Positions 13,869 through 23,247 of a DNA stretch of 64,000 nucleotides are shown one piece after another. The stretch spans positions 496,001 through 560,000 of the forward strand of contig NZ_NWVC01000002.1 in the NCBI RefSeq assembly GCF_002374855.1, in the 5' to 3' direction. The stretch comes from Sphingomonas adhaesiva. Lineage in GTDB: Bacteria > Pseudomonadota > Alphaproteobacteria > Sphingomonadales > Sphingomonadaceae. How positions within the stretch are numbered: position 1 is the first letter of the stretch; each line of letters opens with the position of its first letter. A program made the position numbers and the translations under genes. The notes beneath the pieces are model-generated. The model was not told the DNA's origin. It searched no databases and saw nothing but the letters and a program-made list of their open reading frames with translations.

Positions 13869-14453
13869 ATGCCGACACGCCAGCTGTTCCCGACCCACTT
13901 CTACGACGCGTCGATCGACGCCGCGGACCTGCTCGCCGAGCTGGAGGAATCGTGCCGCGCGCTGGCGCAGGACGATATGGCGGGCCGGCGCTGGTCGAAG
14001 GAGCATGGCTATCGCGGCTACACCAGCTACGCCTCGCTCGACGATCTGCCGCTGCGCGACCCGGCGTTCGGCGATCTGAAACGGCATCTCGACCGGCACG
14101 TTGCCGCCTTCGCCCGCGATGCGGGGATGGACCTGGGCGGGCGCCGGCTGAAGCTGGACAGCCTGTGGGTCAACGTGATGAAGCCGGGCGGCACCCATTC
14201 GGGACATATCCACCCGCACAGCGTCGTGTCGGGCACCTTCTACGTCGCGGTGCCGCCGGGATCGGGCGCGCTCAAGCTGGAGGATCCGCGGCTGCCGATG
14301 CTGATGGCCGCGCCGCCGCGTGCCGACACCTTCGTCTACGCCGAACCACAGGTGGGCACGATCTTCCTGTGGGAAAGCTGGCTGCGGCACGAAGTGATGC
14401 CCAACGCCGCGAAGGCGGACCGCATCAGCATCAGTTTCAACTACCGCTGGTAA
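13869..14453 (+). CDS. Putative 2OG-Fe(II) oxygenase (TIGR02466-like)
   Basis: 194 residues from the ATG at 13869. An in-frame ATG at 13827 overlaps the pth stop and would add 14 residues; I prefer the later start because MPTRQLFPTHFYDA resembles the family N-terminus. The core has LWVNVMKPGGTHSGHIHPHS, then VVSGTFYVAVPPGSGALKLE and WLRHEVMP...RISISFNYRW, a cupin-like fold with His residues fitting Fe(II) binding. Members are annotated putative 2OG-Fe(II) oxygenases; the substrate is unknown. It may be co-transcribed with pth. Confidence 0.78.
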   Translation: MPTRQLFPTHFYDASIDAADLLAELEESCRALAQDDMAGRRWSKEHGYRGYTSYASLDDLPLRDPAFGDLKRHLDRHVAAFARDAGMDLGGRRLKLDSLWVNVMKPGGTHSGHIHPHSVVSGTFYVAVPPGSGALKLEDPRLPMLMAAPPRADTFVYAEPQVGTIFLWESWLRHEVMPNAAKADRISISFNYRW

Positions 14454-14502
14454 CCCGGCACCACTGGCATTTCCGCCCTCGCGATACCATCTGGACGATC
14501 TC

Positions 14503-16182
14503 ATGAACGCAACGAACATCCCCGCCGCACTGTCGAGCGCGCTAGAAGCGCGTGGCTATGCCGCGCTCACCCCCGTCCAGAGCGAGGTGACCGCCGACGA
14601 GGCGATCGGCCGCGACCTTCTGGTGTCCGCCCAGACCGGCTCCGGCAAGACCGTCGCCTTCGGGCTGGCGATCGCCGGACAGCTGCTGACCAACGACCAG
14701 CTGCCACAGCCCGGTGCGCCGCTCGCGCTGGTGATCGCCCCGACCCGCGAACTGGCGTTGCAAGTCGCCAAGGAGCTGACTTGGCTCTACGCCGATGCGC
14801 GGATCGCCACCTGCGTCGGCGGGATGGACCCGAGCCGCGAGCGCCGTGCGCTGAACCATGGCGCGCATATCGTCGTCGGCACGCCGGGGCGCCTGCGCGA
14901 CCATGTCGAGCGCGGCGCGCTGAACCTGTCGCAGATCCGCGCCGCGGTGCTGGACGAGGCGGACGAGATGCTCGACATGGGCTTCCGCGACGATCTGGAG
15001 GCGTTGCTGGACCAGACGCCCGCAGAGCGGCGTACGCTGCTGTTCTCCGCCACCCTGCCCAAGACGATCGTCGCACTGGCGCGCAAATATCAGCGCGACG
15101 CGCTGCGCATCTCGACTGTCAGCGAGCAGCGCGGGCATGGCGACATCACCTATCGCGCGGTCACCGTCTCCCCGTCGGAAATCGAGCATGCGGTGATCAA
15201 CCTGCTGCGCTTCTACGAGGCGGAGACCGCGATCCTGTTCTGCGCCACGCGCGACAATGTCCGCCACCTGCACGCCGGGCTGGTCGAGCGCGGGTTCGCC
15301 GCGGTGGCGCTGTCGGGCGAGCATTCGCAGAACGAGCGCAACCACGCGCTACAGGCGCTGCGCGACCGACGGGCTCGGGTGTGCGTGGCGACCGACGTGG
15401 CGGCGCGCGGCATCGACCTGCCGACGCTGAGCCTGGTCGTGCATGTCGAGCTGCCGCGCGATGCCGAGGTACTGCAGCACCGTTCGGGCCGCACCGGCCG
15501 CGCGGGCAAGAAGGGTACGGCAGTGCTGCTGGTCCCCTATCCGCGCCGTCGCCGTGTGGAGATGATGCTGCGCGGCGCGCGCATCGCCGCCGAATGGGGC
15601 GAGGTGCCGACCGCCGAGGCGATCCGTGCGAAGGATCGCGAGCGGTTGCTCGAACGCCTGCTCGCCCCGGTCGAGGTGGACGAGGACGATCAGGCGCTCG
15701 CCGCCGAACTGCTGGCGCAGCGATCGGCGGAGGAGATCGCCGCCGCCTTCGTCGCGGCGCAGCGCGCCAGCCTGCCCGCGCCCGAGGAATTGTCCGACCG
15801 CGCGCCGGAGGACCGGCAGAAGGCGCACCGCCCGGGCTTCGACGATGTCGTGTGGTTCCGCATGAACGTCGGCCGGCGCCAGAATGCCGACCCGCGCTGG
15901 GTGCTGCCGCTGCTGTGCCGCCGCGGGCATGTGACCAAGGCGGAGATCGGCGCGATCCGCATCGGCGCGATGGAAACGCAGTTCCAGGTGCCCAGCGCGC
16001 TCGCCGGTCGCTTCGCCGCCGCGGTGCGCGCCAGCGCCAACGCCGATGGCGAGGACGAGAGCGGCGTGCGGATCGAGCCGATGCAGGGCGCGCCCGCGCC
16101 GATGCGCGGCGGTCAGGGCGGCGCCGGCGGCCCGCCGCAGCGGCGCTATCAGGCCCAACGCACGCCCCGCCCGCGGCGCTGA
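14503..16182 (+). CDS. DEAD-box RNA helicase with DbpA-type RNA-binding C-terminus
   Basis: 559 residues. Ordered motifs: Q motif (YAALTPVQSEVT), motif I (AQTGSGKT), Ia (PTRELALQV), TPGRL, II (DEADEMLDMGF), III (SAT), V (ATDVAARGIDLP) and VI (HRSGRTGRAG). After a linker comes a domain (about 440-520, VVWFRMNVGRRQNADPRWVL) similar to the DbpA RNA-binding region, then a Gly/Arg/Pro tail. It unwinds RNA in ribosome assembly or decay. No strong ribosome site is visible, but the start is the first Met of a complete Q-motif domain. Confidence 0.93.
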   Translation: MNATNIPAALSSALEARGYAALTPVQSEVTADEAIGRDLLVSAQTGSGKTVAFGLAIAGQLLTNDQLPQPGAPLALVIAPTRELALQVAKELTWLYADARIATCVGGMDPSRERRALNHGAHIVVGTPGRLRDHVERGALNLSQIRAAVLDEADEMLDMGFRDDLEALLDQTPAERRTLLFSATLPKTIVALARKYQRDALRISTVSEQRGHGDITYRAVTVSPSEIEHAVINLLRFYEAETAILFCATRDNVRHLHAGLVERGFAAVALSGEHSQNERNHALQALRDRRARVCVATDVAARGIDLPTLSLVVHVELPRDAEVLQHRSGRTGRAGKKGTAVLLVPYPRRRRVEMMLRGARIAAEWGEVPTAEAIRAKDRERLLERLLAPVEVDEDDQALAAELLAQRSAEEIAAAFVAAQRASLPAPEELSDRAPEDRQKAHRPGFDDVVWFRMNVGRRQNADPRWVLPLLCRRGHVTKAEIGAIRIGAMETQFQVPSALAGRFAAAVRASANADGEDESGVRIEPMQGAPAPMRGGQGGAGGPPQRRYQAQRTPRPRR

Positions 16183-16191
16183 CCCGCGATC

Positions 16192-16905
16192 ATGACCGGG
16201 ACGCGGCGAGCTGAGCGGGTCGTCGTGGGGTCGCTGGTCATCGCGCTTCATGCCGCGGCGGGATGGTGGCTGCTCGCGCCGGGTGAGGCGATGCCCCGTC
16301 CCACGCCGAGCGTCTCGCTCGCGACGTTCGACGTGCCGCCGCCTGCGCCGGCCCCGCCGCCGCTGGCGACGGACGTTTCGGGGCGATCATCCGTCCGGGC
16401 ACCCGCCCGGGCCGCGAACCCGGCACCGCTGGTCGCGCCGCCGCCGCTTGTCACCGTCCCGCCACCCGTTCCGCTGGTCGCCGCCCCGGTCGCCGGCAGC
16501 GGCACCAGCGCGCAGGCGGGTGGCACGGCGACCGGCAAGGGCACCGGCGCGGAAGGCGACGGCAACGGCGCGGCCGGCACACCCGCCCGGCTGCTGCGCG
16601 GCGCGATCCGCGCGCGCGACTATCCCGTCGCCGAACGCCGCGCGCGGATCGAAGGGGTCGTGACGGTCCGCTTCACCGTCACACCCGATGGCCGCGCGAC
16701 CGCCTGTCGCACGATGCGATCCAGCGGCAACGGGTCGCTCGACGCGACGACGTGTCGCCTGATCGAGCAGCGGTTCCGCTATGCACCGGCGCGCGATGCG
16801 GGCGGCGTCCCCCGCGCCGAGGAACGCGGCTGGCAGCAACGCTGGTGGATCGACGCGCCCGCCACCGCCCCCGACAACGACGACGCCCCGCCGCCCGGAC
16901 CGTGA
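16192..16905 (+). CDS. TonB-family energy transducer protein
   Basis: 237 residues: an N-terminal membrane anchor (VVVGSLVIALHAAAGWWLLAP), a Pro/Ala/Val-rich periplasm-spanning region (about 35-115), a Gly-rich linker, and a C-terminal TonB domain (IRARDYPVAERRARIEGVVT, then VRFTVTPDGRATACRTMRSS and RFRYAPARD). It couples the proton gradient to outer-membrane transporters. No exbB or exbD is adjacent, so it may be an accessory TonB. It starts 9 bases after the helicase stop and converges with the phosphatase gene. Confidence 0.88.
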   Translation: MTGTRRAERVVVGSLVIALHAAAGWWLLAPGEAMPRPTPSVSLATFDVPPPAPAPPPLATDVSGRSSVRAPARAANPAPLVAPPPLVTVPPPVPLVAAPVAGSGTSAQAGGTATGKGTGAEGDGNGAAGTPARLLRGAIRARDYPVAERRARIEGVVTVRFTVTPDGRATACRTMRSSGNGSLDATTCRLIEQRFRYAPARDAGGVPRAEERGWQQRWWIDAPATAPDNDDAPPPGP

Positions 16906-16953
16906 CGGCCGGACGACGGGGCGCCGCGCAGGATCGCCCGAAGAGCGTGCGCC

Positions 16954-19452
16954 TTACAGGCCCACGACGCCGCCGTCGTCCTTGGTGATGACCACCGTCG
17001 CCGCGCGGGGACGGCCGGTGCCGGTGCCGGTCGCCTGGCTCTGCGGCCAGTTCGAGGTGATGTTGGCGAAGTTGCCGTCCTCACCGGGGTGCTGGACGTT
17101 GACGAAGATCGTGCGGCCGTCGGCGGTCGAGGTGATGCCGGTGATCTCGCATTCCTTCGGCCCGACCAGGAACCGCTTCAGCTTGGCGCCCGGCGCCGCG
17201 CCGACGCGCGTCGTCGTGGTGGCGGTGCCGCCCGACGTCGTGGTGACGCTCTTGGTCGTGCCGTCGCCGACGCGGCCGGGCATTCCGATCAGCATCATGC
17301 AGTTGGTGACGTCGGTATACGCCCCGTCGTCGGTCTGCACGAACAGCAGCGGCGACGCCTGACCCGCCGCGTTCGTCGGCAGGCCGAACCACAGGCCGTC
17401 GGGCGACGAGAAGTCGTTGGTGTCGTCCAGCCCCGACAGGTTGACGTTGTCGGCATTGGCGTTGGCACGCGCACCGAAGGCGTAGACGTCCCAGGTGAAG
17501 GTCAGCGACTCGGTCGAGTCGTTGGCTTCGCGCAGGCGCACGATATGGCCGTTGGCATTGCCGCTGTTGGTACCGCCGTCGGTGCGGGTGTCGACATAGG
17601 CGCGCGGATTGGCCGCATCGACCGCGCGCGTGCTGCTGCTGGACGCCACGCCGCGACGGTTCGAGTTGTTGGTCAGCGTGCAGTACATCTCGCCGTTGAC
17701 CGGGTTCACCGCGGTCCATTCCGGGCGATCCATCGGGGTCGCGCCCAGCACGTCACCGGCGAGGCGGGCGTTGATGAGCACGTCGGCCTGGCTGGCGAAC
17801 GGATAGCGCGCGTTGTTCGCGTCCAGCCCGTTCTGGCCGAACACCAGCGGCAGCCAGATGCCGGTGCCGTCGGCGTTGAACTTCGCGACATACAGCGTGC
17901 CGGTGTCCAGATACTTGTCGCCGGTCGCCAGCCGGTTCGACGCGGTGGCATCCGCCGCCGACCAGGCGGTGGCCGACACGAACTTGTAGATATATTCGTT
18001 GCGGCCGTCGTCGCCCATGTAGAACGCCGGCTTTACGCCTGCGATCATGCGGCCCGCCATTACGCCTTCGTGCGCCATGCGGCCCAGCGCGGTGCGCTTG
18101 CGCGGGGTCGAGCTGGGGTCATAGGGGTCGATCTCGACCACCCAGCCGAAGGTGAACGGCTCGTTGCGGAAATCGCCCGTGCCGTCCGCGGCGTTGGCCG
18201 CGACCGCCGAGGCGTTCCAGCGCGTGAAGATCGTGCTGCTCGCATCCGCCGGGGCGACCGTTTCCCAGCCGTAGCGGCTGCTGGTGCCGACGCCGTAGCG
18301 CGACATCGACGTCACCTGCCGGGCATTGCCCGCCGCAGTGCGCACCGCCGTATCGGTCGAGGAACGCGCGAAATAGCCCGCCCAGTTTTCCTCGCAGGTG
18401 GCATAGGTGCCCCACGGCATCGCGCCGTTGGCGCAATTGTTGATCGTGCCGCGCCCCGTGGTGCCGTCCGCCGAATAGCGCGTGCGCAGCTGCGCATCGC
18501 CGCGCGCCGGGCCGCTGAAGGCCATCGGGGTGTTGGGCGTCACGCGGCGGTTGAGCGCGCTCGCCGCGACGTAGCTCCACGCGCCGGTGTTGCCCGCGCG
18601 GAGCACCTCGACCACCGACACGCCGTGCGCCTCGATCTCCTTGACCACCTCGGCTTCGGGGCGGCGCTGCACGCCGGCCGCGTCCGCTGCGGTCGTCGGC
18701 GCGCCGACATGCATGTACTGCGGGTTGATATACTCGTGGTTGATCGCCAGCAGCCCGCGGGTGCTGTTGCCGGCGTCCGGGGCGCTGCCGCTGGCGGCCA
18801 GCCCGAAATAGCTCATGCCGTCATGGTTGTCGCCCGCGCGCTGCGCGTAATTGGTGTCCGACCCGTTGTTGGCAAACGCCGCCACGCCCGAGGCGATCGG
18901 GTCGCCGGCGCGGTACAGCACCGTCGCGGTATAGCCGGTCGGCACGGTCACGATGTCGTTCTTGTTCTTCGCCACGGCGGTGAATGCCAGCGTCGCCGGG
19001 CTGACGACGACGGTCGACCGCTCGCTGCTCGATCCGCTCGGACCGGAGGCGGTAAACTGGAGGACGATGTTGGTCGTGGCGGTGACGTTGGGGGTCACGA
19101 AGCTGACCGAGGTGCCGCTGACCGTCAGCGCGACGGTCGGCCCGCTCACCTGCGTCCAGGTGCTGGAGGTGGCGTTGCTGCTGGCCGTCGAGCTGAGCGT
19201 CACGACGCGGCCGCCCTGCGCCTGCACGGTGGTGCCGTCCGACACGGTGATGACGTCGTTGCGGCCGTCTTCGTCGTCGCTGCACCCGGCCAGCAGCGAG
19301 GCGCCGAACGCGGCGGTGGTCATCGCGCTCATCCCGCCCATCATCTGGCGGCGCGAATAACGCTGTTCGACCAGTTCGCCCAGCGTGGTGGTGGTCGACG
19401 GATTGGCGTCGACGTTGCCGTCGTAATCGTTACCGATGATAAGGTCAGTCAC
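16954..19452 (-). CDS. PhoX-like secreted alkaline phosphatase (DUF839) with added beta domain
   Basis: 832 residues. A Tat-type signal (YSRRQMMGGMSAM) leads to a lipobox-like LLAGC, suggesting Tat export and perhaps lipid anchoring. Residues about 65-150 are a Ser/Thr-rich Ig/PKD-like beta domain absent from ordinary PhoX. The DUF839 body follows (NHDGMSYFGLA, GLLAINHEYINPQYMH, PWGTYATCEENWAGYF, PDGLWFG). PhoX enzymes are Ca2+/Fe-dependent phosphatases induced by phosphate starvation; I see no clear PHO box in the upstream bases I could read. The activity assignment is by family only. Confidence 0.87.
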   Translation of the reverse strand: MTDLIIGNDYDGNVDANPSTTTTLGELVEQRYSRRQMMGGMSAMTTAAFGASLLAGCSDDEDGRNDVITVSDGTTVQAQGGRVVTLSSTASSNATSSTWTQVSGPTVALTVSGTSVSFVTPNVTATTNIVLQFTASGPSGSSSERSTVVVSPATLAFTAVAKNKNDIVTVPTGYTATVLYRAGDPIASGVAAFANNGSDTNYAQRAGDNHDGMSYFGLAASGSAPDAGNSTRGLLAINHEYINPQYMHVGAPTTAADAAGVQRRPEAEVVKEIEAHGVSVVEVLRAGNTGAWSYVAASALNRRVTPNTPMAFSGPARGDAQLRTRYSADGTTGRGTINNCANGAMPWGTYATCEENWAGYFARSSTDTAVRTAAGNARQVTSMSRYGVGTSSRYGWETVAPADASSTIFTRWNASAVAANAADGTGDFRNEPFTFGWVVEIDPYDPSSTPRKRTALGRMAHEGVMAGRMIAGVKPAFYMGDDGRNEYIYKFVSATAWSAADATASNRLATGDKYLDTGTLYVAKFNADGTGIWLPLVFGQNGLDANNARYPFASQADVLINARLAGDVLGATPMDRPEWTAVNPVNGEMYCTLTNNSNRRGVASSSSTRAVDAANPRAYVDTRTDGGTNSGNANGHIVRLREANDSTESLTFTWDVYAFGARANANADNVNLSGLDDTNDFSSPDGLWFGLPTNAAGQASPLLFVQTDDGAYTDVTNCMMLIGMPGRVGDGTTKSVTTTSGGTATTTTRVGAAPGAKLKRFLVGPKECEITGITSTADGRTIFVNVQHPGEDGNFANITSNWPQSQATGTGTGRPRAATVVITKDDGGVVGL

Positions 19453-19587
19453 GGTGATCCCCCGATGCGATGCGATGTTCCCGCCCGTCCTTGGCCGCGG
19501 TAAAAGGCATGGCGATGAAGGTACCGCGACATCCCCACGACAGATCGGCGTCGGTTCGGTGACAGGCGGGCCGGTGCGGGTGGAGAC

Positions 19588-19615
19588 TTGACGCCCGCTG
19601 CCGATCGTCTATGAC
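19588..19615 (+). promoter_or_regulatory. Likely rplJL promoter
   Basis: TTGACG (19588-19593) and TATGAC (19610-19615) with a 16-base spacer, on the plus strand upstream of the L10 leader. It fits the role of an rplJ promoter, since no rplK or rplA precedes. Confidence 0.5.
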
Positions 19616-19669
19616 GCCGCCCGCGTGCTCCGGCCGGATGGCCAGGGCGCACCGTCCGAGACAGCGGGT

Positions 19670-19885
19670 GGCATCCCCGGATGCCTTAATCTCCCGCCGA
19701 GGCGGGGACAGGATTGATCGCGCCGGTCGTGCCGCCTTCCCATGGAAGCCGCACGTGCGGCCCGTCGCCCGTTAGCGGGCATCCCATTCCCCATCGCTGG
19801 ACAATGCCGCCGGCCGCAGTTGCGGATGGCGGTTCGTACCCGGAAGGGTCCGTTCGCGCGGCCCCTTCCCAACGTGGAGAATGGC
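19670..19885 (+). promoter_or_regulatory. Ribosomal protein L10 leader (autoregulatory mRNA region)
   Basis: The roughly 215 bases before rplJ are gene-free and highly structured, with paired segments such as GGCATCC-CCGGATGCC near 19669, CTCCCGCCGAGGCGGG, GCCGCACGTGCGGC and GCCCGTTAGCGGGC. In bacteria the L10(L12)4 complex binds its own mRNA leader here to repress translation. Placement and structure support this; I have not matched the covariance model. The rest of the 433-base gap (19453-19669) holds the promoter and nothing else I can identify. Confidence 0.6.
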
Positions 19886-20401
19886 ATGGATCGTAGTCAG
19901 AAGACCGCGGCCGTCGCCGAACTGAACCGCACCTTTTCCGAGGTTGCCGTGGTGGTCGTCACCCGCAACCTCGGCATGACGGTGGCGCAGTCAACCGACT
20001 TGCGCAACCGGATGCGGGCAGCCGGCGCGACCTACAAGGTCTCGAAGAACAAGCTTGCCAGGATCGCACTCGACGGCACCGACTACGGTTCGCTCAGCGA
20101 CATGCTGACTGGTCCGGTCGGGCTGGCTTCCTCGACCGATCCGGTCGCGGCGGCCAAGATCGTCGTCGAATTCGCCAAGACGACCGACAAGTTCGAGATC
20201 GTCGGCGGTGCGATGGGCACGACCCCGCTGGACGTGGCGGGCGTGCAGGCACTGGCCACGCTGCCGTCGCTGGACGAGCTGCGTGCGAAGATCGTCGGCC
20301 TGATCGTGGCACCCGCCACGAAGCTGGCGACCATCACCCAGGCCCCGGCCGCGCAGATCGCGCGCGTGCTGGCAGCTTATTCGGAGAAGGAAGCCGCCTG
20401 A
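19886..20401 (+). CDS. rplJ: Ribosomal protein uL10
   Basis: 171 residues. The N-terminal rRNA-binding domain (MDRSQKTAAVAELNRTFSEV, VSKNKLARIAL) is followed by the helical C-terminus that docks L7/L12 dimers (LATITQAPAAQIARVLAAYS). I chose the ATG at 19886 with GGAGA upstream rather than the longer frame to 19742. rplK and rplA are not upstream; a phosphatase gene is. rplL follows after 69 bases. Confidence 0.97.
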   Translation: MDRSQKTAAVAELNRTFSEVAVVVVTRNLGMTVAQSTDLRNRMRAAGATYKVSKNKLARIALDGTDYGSLSDMLTGPVGLASSTDPVAAAKIVVEFAKTTDKFEIVGGAMGTTPLDVAGVQALATLPSLDELRAKIVGLIVAPATKLATITQAPAAQIARVLAAYSEKEAA

Positions 20402-20470
20402 TTTCAGGCAGCATCCTGTTGATGTTTTGGAATTTGGGGCACCTGTCCCCGCTTGATAGGAAGTAAGATC

Positions 20471-20851
20471 ATGGCAGACCTGAACGCGCTGGTTGACCAG
20501 CTGAGCGAACTGACCGTCCTCGAAGCCGCCGAGCTGTCGAAGCTGCTCGAAGAGAAGTGGGGCGTTTCGGCCGCTGCGGCGGTTGCGGCGGCTCCGGCCG
20601 CTGGTGGCGCCGCCGGCGGTGCGCCGGCCGCTGAAGAGAAGACCGAATTCGACGTCGTGCTGACCGGCGACGGTGGCAAGAAGATCAACGTCATCAAGGA
20701 AGTCCGCGCGATCACCGGCCTGGGCCTGACCGAAGCGAAGGCGCTGGTCGAAGGCGCGCCGAAGCCGGTCAAGGAAGGCGTGTCGAAGGACGAGGCCGAG
20801 AAGGTCAAGAAGCAGCTGGAAGAAGCCGGCGCGACCGTCGAGCTCAAGTAA
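20471..20851 (+). CDS. rplL: Ribosomal protein bL12 (L7/L12)
   Basis: 126 residues: a dimerising N-terminus ([20 protein letters not shown]), an Ala/Gly/Pro hinge (about 38-56) and the elongation-factor binding C-domain ([20 protein letters not shown], then [19 protein letters not shown]). AGGAAG precedes the ATG at 20471. Transcription probably stops at the strong terminator 112 bases downstream, so rpoB is not in this operon. Confidence 0.98.
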   Translation: MADLNALVDQLSELTVLEAAELSKLLEEKWGVSAAAAVAAAPAAGGAAGGAPAAEEKTEFDVVLTGDGGKKINVIKEVRAITGLGLTEAKALVEGAPKPVKEGVSKDEAEKVKKQLEEAGATVELK

Positions 20852-20962
20852 GCCGAACGCGCGGGCGGGGCGCGTCGCGTCCCGCCTGCGCACGGCCGGC
20901 GGGTGGCCCGGCTACCCGCGCGACGTCATGGAATGTCCTTCCGTGACGGCCAGCGACAGAAT

Positions 20963-20996
20963 AGGGGCGGCTCCTGATGGGGGCCGCCCCTTTTTC
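20963..20996 (+). terminator. Strong rho-independent terminator after rplL
   Basis: A 9-bp stem, AGGGGCGGC (20963-20971) paired with GCCGCCCCT (20983-20991), is followed by TTTTTCGTTT. It closes the rplJL unit and isolates it from the esterase gene and rpoBC. Confidence 0.9.
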
Positions 20997-21077
20997 GTTT
21001 GGCGGCATGGTCGTTCATCGCCGGGAAGGCATGACACCGTTACGTATACGCAACATCCATCTGCGAGAGCGAGGGAC

Positions 21078-22016
21078 GTGCGCAACAAGGCAATATTGAT
21101 GGGGGCGATGGCATTGGCGGCGTTCGCAGCCGATGCGGGGCTGGCGGAGCGCCCCGGCCTGCTGGCGCGATGGCGCGACGCACGCGGCGCGCAACAGCGG
21201 ACCAGCGCCGATGCGACCGTCCATGACCTGTCGATCGCCGCGCAGCAGCGGCGCTACCGTCTGCTCGACGCGCACCGCGGCAGTGGCCCGGCCCCGCTGA
21301 TCGTCGCGCTGCACGGCGGCGGCGGCAACGGCGCGTCGATGATCGCGCGCTGGGCGGACCAGGCACGCCGCGCGAGGGCGATCGTGGCGGCCCCCGACGG
21401 CATCGGTCGCAACGATCGCATGGGCACGTGGAATGCCGGCGGCTGCTGCGGCGAGGCGGCATCGCGCGGGGTCGATGACGTCGCCTTCGTCGCGGCGGTG
21501 ATCGACGATGTCGCGCGGCGCACGGCGGTCGATCCGCGCCGCATCTACGTCACCGGATTTTCGAACGGCGGGATGCTGACGCACCGCGTCGCGATCGCGC
21601 TGGGCGACCGGATCGCCGCCGCCGCGGTCGTCTCGGGCGCGATGTTCGGCAACGAGCCGCGCGCGGTCGCGCCGGTGCCGATGCTGGTAATCCATGGCGA
21701 GCGCGACGACGTGGTGCCGTTCGCGGGCGGCACCAGTCCGAAGGGCTTCGTCGGACGGATGCAGACCCGGCCGTTCCTGGCGACCCGCCGGTCGGTCGAC
21801 GCGTGGCGGACGACCAACGGCTGCACCGCCGCGCCGACCATGACGCGCACCGCCGACGCGGTGGTGGAAACCAGCACCGGATGCTCCAGCGGCGCCGAGG
21901 TCCGCTTCGTGGACCGGCGAGCGGGCGAGCATGAATGGCCCGATGCCCGCGGGGCGGACGGCGCGTTTGATGCGAGCGCGACGATCTGGCAGTTCTTCGC
22001 CGCGCACCGACGCTGA
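21078..22016 (+). CDS. Secreted esterase of the PHB-depolymerase/LpqC family
   Basis: 312 residues from the GTG at 21078, chosen because it gives a good signal peptide (Lys-containing N-region, then LMGAMALAAFAADAG); the ATG at 21099 is an alternative. The alpha/beta-hydrolase core shows the oxyanion region LIVALHGGGGNGASM, the nucleophile elbow YVTGFSNGGM (GxSxG), the acid in HGERDDVVPF and the His in GEHEWPDA. Such enzymes cleave polyhydroxybutyrate, feruloyl or acetyl-xylan esters; the substrate cannot be assigned. It lies in the insertion between rplL and rpoB. Confidence 0.87.
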   Translation: MRNKAILMGAMALAAFAADAGLAERPGLLARWRDARGAQQRTSADATVHDLSIAAQQRRYRLLDAHRGSGPAPLIVALHGGGGNGASMIARWADQARRARAIVAAPDGIGRNDRMGTWNAGGCCGEAASRGVDDVAFVAAVIDDVARRTAVDPRRIYVTGFSNGGMLTHRVAIALGDRIAAAAVVSGAMFGNEPRAVAPVPMLVIHGERDDVVPFAGGTSPKGFVGRMQTRPFLATRRSVDAWRTTNGCTAAPTMTRTADAVVETSTGCSSGAEVRFVDRRAGEHEWPDARGADGAFDASATIWQFFAAHRR

Positions 22017-22034
22017 CGCGCCGCCCGGCGCCGG

Positions 22035-23195
22035 TCAGCTGCGCAGCGAGAGGGCGTGCGGGCGCACCGCCACCGAATCGTGCATCCGTCCCGGTCCGTC
22101 GAGCCAGAAGGGCGCCAGCTTCGCCGCGCCGTCGCGCTCCAGTCCGACCGCGAACGCGCCGGCCGTCTGCCCCGCCACCCCGTCGGTGACGTACCGCAGA
22201 TTGACCGCCGCGACGGGCACGAACATCGGCCGCCCGCCAGCCGTCAGAACGGTGATGGCCGCGCGCGGCAGCGTCGCCAGCACGTTGACGACCCGCTCCT
22301 CACCCGGTGCCAGCGCGAACGGCGCGGTCGCGGGGGCGTTCACCGGCTGGGCGAACAGCGCGCCCAGTTCGTCGTCCTGCGACGCACTGGCGCTGAGCAG
22401 CCGGACGTCGAGGCGGATGCCCTCGGCCGGGCGATCGCCGTCGTTGCGGACGGTGACCTGCGCATCCAGCGTCGCGGTCAGCAGGTTCACCCCGGCGCGG
22501 CGCGCGACCAGATCGAACGCCACCCAGCCCCGCAGCGCCGGCGCGACCGGCGGCGTCGGGGCAACCGGGACGACCGGCGGGCGCGGCGCCGCGGGGGCGA
22601 CGGGCCGCGGCGACGGCCCCGCACGCACCTCATCGGCGACGAGGGTGCCCGACCGGCGTCGCCACCACCACACCGCCGCGATGCCGGCCGCCAGCACGGC
22701 CAGCACGATCGCCCACCATGGGATGCCTGCGCGATCATCGGCAGGCGTTGAGGCGGTGATCGGCGGAGCGGACGGCGTGGCGGTCACGACGGGCGCCGGT
22801 ATGGCCGTCTCCACCGGAACGGGCGGGGCCGGCGTCGCCCGCTCCACGGGGACAGGCGTCGGTGTCGGACTGGGCGACGGGCTGACGCGCGGAGTGGGTG
22901 TTGGCGTGGGCGTCGGAGCCAGTGTCGGGTTGGTCGTCGGCCGCGCCCGCGGGGTCGGCGTCGCGACCGGGCGGGGCGTCGTGCGGACCGGTGGCACGGT
23001 GGTCAGCGGCACGGCACCGGTAGCCGACGGGCTGGCGAGCGGGAGCGGCACGCGGATCGGCGGCGGCACCGCGCTGGCATCGGCCGGCAAGGCGGTCGCC
23101 GCCGGAACGGGCACGTCCTGCGCGCGGGCAACGGGGGCAAAGAGGGCGATGGCGGCCGACACGCCGGCCAGCAGGGCGAAGGGACGCGAACTCAT
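22035..23195 (-). CDS. Proline-rich single-pass membrane protein, function unknown
   Basis: 386 residues. A signal peptide (LLAGVSAAIALFAPVARA), a long Pro/Thr/Ser/Val low-complexity stretch (about 27-155, with PTPTPTPTPR-like runs), a membrane helix (IPWWAIVLAVLAAGIAAVWWW, about 156-176) and a soluble beta-rich domain (about 225-386; VAFDLVARRAGVNLLTATLD, GEERVVNVLATLP). The last part resembles uncharacterised sphingomonad proteins; I do not recognise a named family. The start at 23195 has GGGGAG upstream. It converges with the esterase gene and lies 52 bases downstream of the PagL-like gene. Confidence 0.75.
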   Translation of the reverse strand: MSSRPFALLAGVSAAIALFAPVARAQDVPVPAATALPADASAVPPPIRVPLPLASPSATGAVPLTTVPPVRTTPRPVATPTPRARPTTNPTLAPTPTPTPTPRVSPSPSPTPTPVPVERATPAPPVPVETAIPAPVVTATPSAPPITASTPADDRAGIPWWAIVLAVLAAGIAAVWWWRRRSGTLVADEVRAGPSPRPVAPAAPRPPVVPVAPTPPVAPALRGWVAFDLVARRAGVNLLTATLDAQVTVRNDGDRPAEGIRLDVRLLSASASQDDELGALFAQPVNAPATAPFALAPGEERVVNVLATLPRAAITVLTAGGRPMFVPVAAVNLRYVTDGVAGQTAGAFAVGLERDGAAKLAPFWLDGPGRMHDSVAVRPHALSLRS

Positions 23196-23247
23196 CGCTC
23201 CCCCGCTACCCGCCCGCACGCCGACGTCAACCGTCAGCGAGGCGCAT

